DNA from: JAJVIP01 sp964405835
Lineage (GTDB): Bacteria > Elusimicrobiota > Elusimicrobia > F11
Direction of reading: 5' to 3'
Length of the DNA stretch: 48,622 bases
Assembly (NCBI GenBank): GCA_964405835.1
Contig: CAYOPN010000012.1
Location: forward strand, 1-48,622
Position numbers and translations under genes: made by a program. Under the pieces are notes generated by a model that did not search any database, had not been told where the DNA came from, and saw nothing but the letters and a program-made list of their open reading frames with translations. Of the stretch, positions 1-7,900 are shown piece after piece. Every line of letters starts with the position of its first letter. The first letter of the stretch is position 1.

Positions 1-837
1 CGCACCGCCGTCGAATTGATCTGCATGGAAGATCCCGATGGAGACAAGGCCGATCCGGAGGCTTCCTTGCGAAAAGCGCTGCGGCTCGTCGCCAAGACCG
101 CCGTTGCGGTGGCCGCTATCTCGCGGATTAAGGCTGGAAAAGAACCGATCGCGCCGAACCCAAAACTGGACCATGCCGCAAACTTTCTTTACATGACGCT
201 TGGAACCGAACCCGATCCGACGGTTGCCCGGATATTCGACGCCACCAACATTCTTTATGCCGACCATGGGTTCAACGCATCGACGTTTGCCGCGCGTGTT
301 ACCGCGTCAACGTTGTCCGATCTTCATTCGGCGATCATTTCCGCGATCGGCACGCTTAAAGGCCCCTTGCATGGCGGCGCAAATGAAGCGGCCATCGAAA
401 TGCTTCTTAAAATTGGCGACGTTTCCAACGCAGACACCTGGGTGCGTTCGGCCTTGGCGCGTAAAGAAAAAATCATGGGTTTCGGTCATCGCGTCTACAA
501 ACATCAGGATTCGCGTGCTCCGCTTATGAAAATTTTGGCTGAGAAGATGGCCAATCGCGTCGGAGATAAAAATCTTTTCCCGCTTTCCTGTCGCATTGAG
601 GATTTTCTGAAAGCCGAAAAGAAACTTTTCCCGAACGTGGATTACCATTGCGCGGTGGCCTACTACCTGATGGGACTCCCGATCGAAATTTACACGGCCA
701 TCTTTGCGATGTCGCGCATGTCGGGCTGGACCGCGCACGTGCTTGAGCAGCACGCATCGAACCGTCTCATTCGTCCCGAATGTTTCTACACGGGCCCGCG
801 CGACCAGGTTTACGTGCCCCTCGAGAATAGGAACTGA
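1..837 (+). CDS. gltA: Citrate synthase, C-terminal part (5' end outside window)
   Basis: Condenses acetyl-CoA and oxaloacetate to citrate, entering the TCA cycle in the cytoplasm. The frame is open from the first base (RTAVEL...), so the gene is cut by the window edge. The TTG at 16 and ATG at 25 are internal codons, not starts. All three catalytic residues of the family are visible: the first His in GPLHGGAN, the second in GFGHRVYKH, and the Asp in FPNVDYH. About 278 residues are present, against roughly 370-430 for a full enzyme, so the N-terminal third is missing. The 2-methylcitrate synthase subgroup cannot be excluded. Eleven bases separate it from the next gene on the same strand, suggesting co-transcription with the aspartase/fumarase-family lyase. 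Confidence 0.93.
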   Translation, partial: RTAVELICMEDPDGDKADPEASLRKALRLVAKTAVAVAAISRIKAGKEPIAPNPKLDHAANFLYMTLGTEPDPTVARIFDATNILYADHGFNASTFAARVTASTLSDLHSAIISAIGTLKGPLHGGANEAAIEMLLKIGDVSNADTWVRSALARKEKIMGFGHRVYKHQDSRAPLMKILAEKMANRVGDKNLFPLSCRIEDFLKAEKKLFPNVDYHCAVAYYLMGLPIEIYTAIFAMSRMSGWTAHVLEQHASNRLIRPECFYTGPRDQVYVPLENRN

Positions 838-848
838 TTCCCGCTAAA

Positions 849-2246
849 ATGCCCGCGACCCGAACCGAAAAAGACTCGATCGGTACCAAAGAAATTCCCG
901 CCAACGCCTATTACGGCATCAACGCGCTCCGCGGCCAGGAAAACTTTCCGATTTCGGGACTGAAGGCCCATCCGCGTTTCATCGATGCATTTATGCGGAT
1001 CAAAAAAGCGGCGGCACAAACGAACAAAGAATTGGGCTTGATCAAGGGCGAACAGGCCGATGCGATCTCGCAGGCTTGTGATGAGGTGCTCGCGGGAAAA
1101 ATGCGCGACCAGTTTATCGTCGACGTTTTTCAGATGGGCGCTGGCACCGCGCTCCACATGAACGTGAACGAAGTGCTCGCGAACCGCGCGATTGAAATCC
1201 TGGGCGGACAGAAAGGGGACTACTCCAAGGTCAACCCGAATGACCACGTGAATTTCGGCCAATCGACCAACGACGTTTTCCCCACCGCGATCCGCGTGGC
1301 CGCGCGCATGTATCTCAAGGAATTTTTACCGGAAGTGAACGCGTTGGCGACTGCTTTTACGGACAAAGCGAAAGAATTCGACGACGTGATCAAATCGGCC
1401 CGCACGCATCTCCAGGACGCGGTGCCGATCCGCCTCGGGCAGGAATTCGCTGCCTATGGCCTCGCGATCAAACGCTGTGGCGACCGGATTTATCAGGCAG
1501 GAAAAGAAATTGAAGAGCTCGGCATTGGCGGCAGCGCGGCCGGCACCGGCCTTAACACGCACGCCGGATATGCCAAGCGCGTCGTCGATTTGATTCACAA
1601 GGAAACCGGCGTTTCGTTTCGTCCGGCCGAAGACAAACGCGAGGCCATGCAAAGCCAGCGCGCGGTCGCCGAGGTGTCCTCCGCCGTCAAGAACCTGGCC
1701 TTGGAATTGACGCGTATCTCCAACGATTTACGACTTTTATCATCGGGCCCGACCACCGGTTTCGCCGAAATTTTCCTGCCGGGCCTGGCCGCCGGGTCTT
1801 CCATCATGCCCGGCAAAGTGAACCCGTCGATGCCGGAAATGATGAACATGGTTTGTTTCCAGGTTATTGGGAACGATCTGGCGATGTCCCTCGCGGTGCA
1901 GGCGGGCCAGCTCGAGTTGAATGTGATGATGCCGCTCATGGCCTACGACCTGATGTTCTCGATGGAAATTTTTAAGAACGCGATCCATGTGTTCACGGAA
2001 TCCTGCGTGAAGGGGATCTCGGCCGACAAGGAAAAATGCCGCCGCTACGCGGAGATGTCGATGTCGCTCGCGACCGCGCTGAACCCGATCATCGGCTACG
2101 CCAAGGCCGCCGAAATCGTGAAAGAAGCGATGGCGACGGGGAAAACCATCGTCGAGACCATCAAAGAAAAAAATATTTTGTCGCCGGAAAAACTGGCGGA
2201 AGTGCTGAATCTAAAATCTTTAACAGAACCTGGAGTTCACAAATGA
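849..2246 (+). CDS. aspA: Aspartate ammonia-lyase (aspartase/fumarase superfamily)
   Basis: A 465-residue class II fumarase/aspartase-superfamily lyase, probably deaminating L-aspartate to fumarate. The superfamily signature GSSIMPGKVNP lies at residues 316-326, carrying the catalytic Ser. Further landmarks are PANAYYGINALR near the N-terminus, NPNDHVNFGQSTND and TGLNTHAGY. The N-terminal and QSTND regions read more like aspartase (AspA) than FumC, for instance DQFIVDVFQMGAGT and SADKEKC near the C-terminus. The subfamilies are close, and next to citrate synthase a fumarase role remains possible. The ATG at 849 lies 11 bases after the citrate synthase stop. The 3' end overlaps the cytochrome start by ATGA, so translation of the two is probably coupled. 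Confidence 0.85.
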   Translation: MPATRTEKDSIGTKEIPANAYYGINALRGQENFPISGLKAHPRFIDAFMRIKKAAAQTNKELGLIKGEQADAISQACDEVLAGKMRDQFIVDVFQMGAGTALHMNVNEVLANRAIEILGGQKGDYSKVNPNDHVNFGQSTNDVFPTAIRVAARMYLKEFLPEVNALATAFTDKAKEFDDVIKSARTHLQDAVPIRLGQEFAAYGLAIKRCGDRIYQAGKEIEELGIGGSAAGTGLNTHAGYAKRVVDLIHKETGVSFRPAEDKREAMQSQRAVAEVSSAVKNLALELTRISNDLRLLSSGPTTGFAEIFLPGLAAGSSIMPGKVNPSMPEMMNMVCFQVIGNDLAMSLAVQAGQLELNVMMPLMAYDLMFSMEIFKNAIHVFTESCVKGISADKEKCRRYAEMSMSLATALNPIIGYAKAAEIVKEAMATGKTIVETIKEKNILSPEKLAEVLNLKSLTEPGVHK

Positions 2247-3598
2247 AACGCCGATTGCCGATGATGTTAACGCTTGTGTTGTTTTTGCTTGCACCGCTTC
2301 ACGCGGAATTTTCCGCTGAGAACGGAAAAGCGGTCTTTATCGCGCAGTGCGCGCGTTGCCATGGACCGGAAGCCAAAGGAAATGGCCCCGACGCGGACCG
2401 CATGACCGTGGCGCCGCGCGACCTCACCTCCGGCAAATTCAAATTTAAAAGCACCGCCTGGGGAACGCCGCCTTCCGACGACGATCTGATCAAGGGCGTG
2501 ATCGGCCACGGTTTGGCCGGCAGCGGCATGCCGAGCTTCGGCAACCTCTCGCCCCAAGTGCGCGGTGACCTTGTTGCCTACATCAAGACCATTTCTCCGA
2601 TTTACCATAACGGCCAGAAACCGCAGCCGATCGCCCCGCCCGCAAACTTGCGCGCGAAGCCCGACCTGGAAAAAGGAAAAGAAGTTTTCACGAAGATGCA
2701 ATGCGGCTCCTGCCACGGCCCGAACGGCCGCGCGAACGGGACCTCCGCGTTTACGTTGAAAGACGCTTGGGACAAGCCAATCAAAGTCGCGAACCTGCAG
2801 CATGGTTGGACGTACCGCGGCGGCAGCGCTCCGATCGATATATATCATCGCATCCTCGCCGGAATTGAAGGCGCTCCGATGCCGTCCTACGAAGGCGCGG
2901 CCTCGCACGAAGACATCTGGCAGATGTGCAACTATGTCGCGTCGCTTCAGCTCAAGACCAATTGGTCGGGCGAAGTGAAGGCGCACATGGTTTCGGGCGA
3001 GCTTCCGACGCGCGCCGATGACGCGCAATGGGACAAAGCGGTCCGCACCGATGTTAATTTGCAGAACTACATTTACGAGGGCGGCAAACGCGCGGCGTTG
3101 ACAGTGAACGCGGTTTCCGTCCAGGCGGTCGCGAACGAAAGCGCGGTCGCGTTCCGTATATTCTGGGACGACCCGGTCGAAAATTCCAAAGGCCTCGCCG
3201 ATGCGTTGCTGGTTGCGTTCCGCCCCAGCGATTACAACGGCGACCCGCGCGGCAACCTCTACACGCTGTATGGATACGACGACCCGGCTTTGGACATCAT
3301 GCAATGGAACGCCTCTAACCCAGGGAAAGTCGGTCAGAAAAAATCGAACCTCTCTTCCGCGATCCGCAGTGGCTGGACCGCTAACCAGAATTTATCCGCT
3401 TCGGCCGCTTATGAAGATGGCCGCTGGACACTTGTGTTTGTGCGGCCGCTTGATTTGGACGGCGCCGAGAAACTCGAACATGGTTCCGTTCGCTTGATTG
3501 GATTCACGGCCACCGACGGCCAGAACAACGAGGCGGGCATCAAGCGGGCCACGTCGCAATGGATTCGCCTGGCCTTGGGAGCTTCCGAAGCGCACTGA
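2243..3598 (+). CDS. Secreted diheme cytochrome c with C-terminal ethylbenzene-dehydrogenase-gamma-like heme domain
   Basis: A 451-residue exported electron carrier. Residues 1-21 are a signal peptide (MKRRLPMMLTLVLFLLAPLHA). Two class I cytochrome c domains follow, with heme motifs CARCH (C36, C39, H40) and CGSCH (C154, C157, H158), each followed by a candidate Met ligand (GSGMPSF, GAPMPSY). From about residue 240 the protein resembles the heme-b-binding gamma subunit of DMSO-reductase-family enzymes (ethylbenzene dehydrogenase, chlorate reductase), with WDKA, FRIFWDDP and DGRWTLVFVRPL. The start at 2243 is chosen because it gives the signal peptide and overlaps the previous stop (ATGA); the frame is open further upstream but that part is antisense-like sequence over aspA. 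No partner molybdoenzyme is in the window. Function beyond periplasmic electron transfer is inference. Confidence 0.85.
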   Translation: MKRRLPMMLTLVLFLLAPLHAEFSAENGKAVFIAQCARCHGPEAKGNGPDADRMTVAPRDLTSGKFKFKSTAWGTPPSDDDLIKGVIGHGLAGSGMPSFGNLSPQVRGDLVAYIKTISPIYHNGQKPQPIAPPANLRAKPDLEKGKEVFTKMQCGSCHGPNGRANGTSAFTLKDAWDKPIKVANLQHGWTYRGGSAPIDIYHRILAGIEGAPMPSYEGAASHEDIWQMCNYVASLQLKTNWSGEVKAHMVSGELPTRADDAQWDKAVRTDVNLQNYIYEGGKRAALTVNAVSVQAVANESAVAFRIFWDDPVENSKGLADALLVAFRPSDYNGDPRGNLYTLYGYDDPALDIMQWNASNPGKVGQKKSNLSSAIRSGWTANQNLSASAAYEDGRWTLVFVRPLDLDGAEKLEHGSVRLIGFTATDGQNNEAGIKRATSQWIRLALGASEAH

Positions 3599-4353
3599 TG
3601 TCTTCCGGCATCCCGCTCGTTTTCGTCCACGCGTTTCCGCTCTCCGAGCGGATGTGGGACGTGAACCAGGCGGCGCTCGGAAAAAACTTCCGCTTCATCA
3701 CCGTTGACCTGCCCGGTTTCGGAAAAACGCCGCTCGCCCGAGATACCTCCACGATGGAAAGCATGGCTGACCACGTGTTGCGCGAACTCGACGCGAAAAA
3801 AATCACCGAAAAATTTATCGTCGCCGGGCTGTCGATGGGCGGGTACGTGACGCTGCAAATATTGAAGAAAGCCATGGATCGCGTGCGGGCGGTGGCCTTC
3901 CTCTCGACCCGCTCCGGCGCCGATTCGCCGGAGGGACGCGAAAAACGCTTCAAAAATATTGATTTCGTGGAGAAAAACGGCGCGGGTCCGTTCGCGGAAC
4001 GAATGGTCCAGACATTGTTGGGAAAAACCACGCAAGCCACGAACCCGGCGTTGGTCAAACAGGTCAAAGACTGGGTGGCCGCGGCCGACCCGAAAGCCAT
4101 TTGCGCCGCGCTCCGCGGCATGGCCGAGCGGCCCGATACGACTGCAGTGTTGGATTCGCTGCCAGTTCCCGCCCTGTTTCTCGCCGGTGAAGAAGATGTG
4201 GTGATCCCGGCCAGTGAGATGGAAAGTCTCTCCAAACGGGTGCCCAAATCCGAATTTCATGCCATTCCGGCGGCCGGCCACCTGATCAATCTCGAAAATC
4301 CCGCCCTCTTCAATGAGCTTTTCCTGCAGTTTCTCAAGCGCCGCGTGCTCTAA
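3598..4353 (+). CDS. Alpha/beta-fold hydrolase
   Basis: A 251-residue cytoplasmic alpha/beta hydrolase of the BioH/RsbQ/3-oxoadipate-enol-lactonase type. The nucleophile elbow is GLSMGG with Ser79. The acid is the Asp of GEEDVVIP and the base the His of AGHLINLEN. The oxyanion-hole motif HAFPLSERMW is close to the start, as is usual. The ATG at 3598 overlaps the cytochrome stop codon (TGATG), pointing to translational coupling, so I prefer it to the in-frame upstream start at 3559. The substrate cannot be read from sequence. It is the last gene of the run that begins with citrate synthase; about 77 bases follow before the protease gene. Confidence 0.85.
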   Translation: MSSGIPLVFVHAFPLSERMWDVNQAALGKNFRFITVDLPGFGKTPLARDTSTMESMADHVLRELDAKKITEKFIVAGLSMGGYVTLQILKKAMDRVRAVAFLSTRSGADSPEGREKRFKNIDFVEKNGAGPFAERMVQTLLGKTTQATNPALVKQVKDWVAAADPKAICAALRGMAERPDTTAVLDSLPVPALFLAGEEDVVIPASEMESLSKRVPKSEFHAIPAAGHLINLENPALFNELFLQFLKRRVL

Positions 4354-4430
4354 TAACTTCTATTATCGCGGTCATTATGACCTCTCCCATGAAAAAGAAG
4401 CAACCCCTCCGGCTTATCCAAGGAGAAAAA

Positions 4431-4814
4431 ATGGGCACGTTCTACACCAGTTGCAAAATTCAGCATCACCTATATAAGGACAGTATCGTCGAAATACCGA
4501 AAGTCTTGGTTGATACCGGGGCTGAATGTACATGGATTTCGGAAGCTGTCCTCAAGAGCATCGGTATCACTCCCGAAAAGAAAAAAAAGGACCTGTCGTT
4601 CGTCATGGCCAATGGCAAAGTCATCACTCGCAGTGTTGCCTACGCGATTGTGCAAGTAGGCGACTATGAAACCATCGACGAAATCATTTTGGGCCAAGAA
4701 GGAGACCTCCAAATTTTAGGAGCTCGGTCATTGGAAGGCCTAAATCTGCGCGTGGATCCGCGTCGAAAACAGCTGGTTTCGGCAGGCCCCATATTGGCGG
4801 CAGTGGCAGCTTAA
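4431..4814 (+). CDS. Retropepsin-like aspartic protease, single-domain
   Basis: A 127-residue protein with the retroviral-type aspartic protease motif VLVDTGAECTWI, catalytic Asp28, and a flap-like hydrophobic segment followed by ILGARSLEGLNLRVDP near the C-terminus (the ILG..xLE pattern of this family). Retropepsins act as homodimers, each monomer giving one Asp. The ATG at 4431 is chosen over 4377 and 4390 because it has an excellent Shine-Dalgarno (AAGGAG at 4420-4425, five bases upstream), and such proteins often start MGTF. No signal peptide is seen, so it should be cytoplasmic. The gene stands alone between the hydrolase and giant gene A and is closed by a strong terminator. Its substrate is unknown. 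The adjacent giant multi-domain proteins make a processing role tempting but unproven. Confidence 0.8.
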   Translation: MGTFYTSCKIQHHLYKDSIVEIPKVLVDTGAECTWISEAVLKSIGITPEKKKKDLSFVMANGKVITRSVAYAIVQVGDYETIDEIILGQEGDLQILGARSLEGLNLRVDPRRKQLVSAGPILAAVAA

Positions 4815-4835
4815 AACTCTCTCAATAATGAAGTT

Positions 4836-4870
4836 AAAGGGGTGGTCGCCTAGGCGACCACCCCTTTTTT
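4836..4870 (+). terminator. Rho-independent terminator after the retropepsin-like gene
   Basis: A perfect 15-base inverted repeat (4836-4850 against 4853-4867) with a very short loop is followed by a run of T to 4870. Its stem is mostly G/C. It should stop transcription of the upstream unit and insulate giant gene A, which therefore needs its own promoter. The A-run on the other side makes it potentially bidirectional. Confidence 0.93.
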
Positions 4871-4880
4871 GTTACAACTA

Positions 4881-4908
4881 ATTTACGGCTCTTTAAGGGG
4901 GATTTAAT
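4881..4908 (+). promoter_or_regulatory. Shared upstream motif of giant genes (copy A), candidate promoter
   Basis: ATTTAC-N5-TTAAGGGG-N2-TTTAAT style block, matching 22 of 28 positions of the block at 31344-31371 before giant gene B. Both end 22-23 bases before the respective start codon. TTTACG and TTTAAT could serve as -35 and -10 elements with a 15-base spacer, giving a very short leader. The function is inferred from conservation and placement only. Confidence 0.4.
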
Positions 4909-4930
4909 CCCGACTTTTTAGAATTGTGCG

Positions 4931-7900
4931 GTGAAGAAAACCCTCGCCGCTTCCCTCGCTTTGCTGCTGTTTTTCAACCAGGTTCTGTTCGGGCACACGC
5001 CTGAATTGAGCTTCTGGGAACAGAGAACTGCATCCCGAAAAACCACCGCAAAGTCGTCGCCCTGGAATGTCTCAATCCAGGGCCCACTTCCCAAATCGAA
5101 AGTGGATCCTGGCTTACAACATGCCAGGATGACGGATCTCCTCGCCGCGCTGTCCGAATATGGCACGGTCCTCGACGTCCGCCCCGGCAAAGGGCCCGCG
5201 ATCATTGTCCACATCCAAGACGTGCACGGCCGTCTCGAAGCCCAAAAAAATATTTCGTCCCTCATTCTCAAGTTGTTGGAGATCGATCCCGATGCGGTCA
5301 TCGGGCTCGAGGGCGGCGCAGGGCGCGTGCCGATTGAAAAATTTCTCGTGCCTTCCAACGAAGCCAATAGAAAAACCGGTTCTTTCCTTCTTGAGAACGG
5401 GCTTCTCACGGGCGGAGAATATGCCGGGTTTGCGGCGATAACAGCGCCGCGTATGTACGGACTGGAAGTTCCGCAGCTGTATCTGCAGAACGTGGCCGCG
5501 GTCCGCGCTGCGCTGGCCGAGCAACCGGCCCGGCTGAAAGAAATTGAGGACGGACGCCGGTCCATCGCGGCCCGGAAACCCAAGGTCTATTCGCCGGCGC
5601 TTCTGGCCATGGACGCCGAATGGTCCGCCTATCACGCCGGGGACAGGCACATTGCTGATTACATTTCTTATCTGGGGAAAATCCTCGCTCCCGCCAAACA
5701 TCCGCAAGTGGCGCTTTTCCTTGACACGTGGAAACTGGAGAACACGCTTGATTACGCGCGCGCCGAAAAAGAACGCGAACAAATCCTCGCCGGCGCGCCT
5801 CATTCAAAAACACCGGAATTCGCCAGCTATCTGCGCTACATCCAACAGGCACAGTCTCTTCACACCGAAACGTTGTTGGCTGAATTGTCCCGCTACGAAA
5901 AAGAAGTGTGGAAAATCCTCTGCAAAACGAACATGCAACGCGATCTTCAAAAAGAAGCCGCCGGACTCGTTCTTAAAGAAAAGCTGGTCCGCCTCACGCT
6001 GACTCCGGCGGAGTGGACGGAATATTCGTCGTCCCCGCATGTCGTTAGCGGGGACCTCTACCAGGAGTCGCCCTGGCGCGAAAATAATAGAGGCTCCCGA
6101 TTGAAAATTTCGGGAGCGACGAAGTCGTTTGAAGCTTTCTATCGCTTCGCGGAGCAGCGCAACCACGCCTTGTCCGAAAATTTCCGCGCTCATCAAGGTA
6201 AAAAAATCTCCGTGCTTGTTGCCGGAGGTTTTCATACGGACGGCCTCCGCAATCTGTTGGCCGACGGGAAAGCCACTTTCATCACGGTCTGCCCGAAACT
6301 GAAAGACGTCAAGCACATGGCGGACAACGATTACCTCGAGGTCTTTACGCGCGAGAAGACCCCACTCGAAAAACTATTTGAGTCCCCGCGCATCTCTCTC
6401 ACTAATACCTTGGGCACCTGCCCCATTCCCGCCGGCAACGGTCTGGATCCCGAGAAAGTCAAAAGAATCAGCGAGATAGACGAGGCAACCCTTATCGCGC
6501 TGCAAGATCAAATCACGCAGCGGTTGGATACAAGCATTGCGCTGGCGAAGGCGTCCGCGGAGCGCGATACAAACCGCCTTTGGGGGGACGGCGGCACTCC
6601 CGGAGATGAGAGTGCCATGGGTCGCAATGCCGCTCGTGAAATCGAAAGTTTCGCTTTGCAGTTTCTGGATATTTTGCGCGATGCCCGTGAAAGGTGGGGA
6701 AAAAATAACGTCGACCCGGACAGGCTGGGCACCATACTGGACATTTTTTTGACCGGAGCTGCGGCCACATATCCCGGGTTGATCCAGGTTATTAGGGAGA
6801 GCAAGGCAGAGCAGCAGAGCCTTGGTGAGTTGTTGACCTTTTTTGATACGGGTGGCGTGACTTTCCATACCTTAAGGAAAATCGGGTACTTGAAAGGGCT
6901 GGCCCCAGGCGGTAAAGAAATATTTCAACAAACTGTCACCGCAATTATCCATCACATTGAAAGACCTTTCTTTGCATGGTTAGGAAGCTTCGGAAAAGAA
7001 GTACGCCATGTGCCTGTTCCAGGACTCAACGATCACGAAGTTTCCATACTTGAAGCAGGGATTATTTTGGACCAATATTTAATCCTGCTTGCTCAAAAAA
7101 GTGCCGTGGTCAGAAGTATATGGGACGGATTTCTTGCCAGAGGAGCAACTATCCCAGAAGAAGCCTATTTCTTGGCGCTGGAACGTTATCTCATGGCAAA
7201 GACCCCGCCGACAAAACCGCCATTGAAATTCGAAGATATGCTGGCCGCGGTCAACGAATTGCTACGTCAGCCCGGAGTGAAAGCTCCAAAAGGTGCAAAA
7301 GGAAAAAATGCACCGGAAGTGATTGCTCAGAAATTAATGAAGGCGTTCGCCAAAGGAGATTTTTCAAAAGCGGTGGTCAGCAACGCTTTCACCAGCGCGG
7401 GCGCGACATTGCCAGCTGGCAAAGCGGAGACTTTCTCCACATCCCTTAAAAAAAGATTTTCCAGCTGGTTGTTGATTGGCGTCGCTCTCTCCACCATCGG
7501 CCTCATGGGCGCCGGCCCGGTGGCGGGGTCACCGGGTTTTCCTGTTTCGAGCGTCATCGTTACCATCGCACTTCTGGTTGGCGTGGTAATTATTTCGGCA
7601 CAAATGGTGGGGATGAATAGCCGTTTTACGGGAGATTATGTTCCGACGGATTTGGTTGATCCGGAATTGCCGTTGCCAGACGAATCAACGACAGATTATG
7701 AATGGCAAAAAATGGTCATTGCGTGGGCAAAAAACGCCGGGATGAGTCATCGGAAAGCGTGGGCGGCTTTCGTAAAAGCCCGGTTTGATCTTGACCAGGA
7801 ATCCTTGCGGCAATTTTTAGTGTCGATACACCCTTATGCGCAACTTCCGGCTAAAGTGTATTCCCGGAAATATTTGAGGTTCCGCGAGCACGTCGGAGCG

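Noticed and set aside
16..27. TTG or ATG start for citrate synthase
   Set aside because: The frame is open to base 1 and RTAVEL is internal family sequence; the gene is truncated by the window.
2036..2242. Upstream extension of the cytochrome gene frame
   Set aside because: This segment overlaps the aspartase C-terminus in another frame. The ATG at 2243 gives a proper signal peptide and a four-base overlap.
2267..3304. 345-codon open frame on the minus strand
   Set aside because: Antisense to the diheme cytochrome c, which has both CxxCH motifs and a signal peptide. The reverse translation is Arg/Val-rich without structure.
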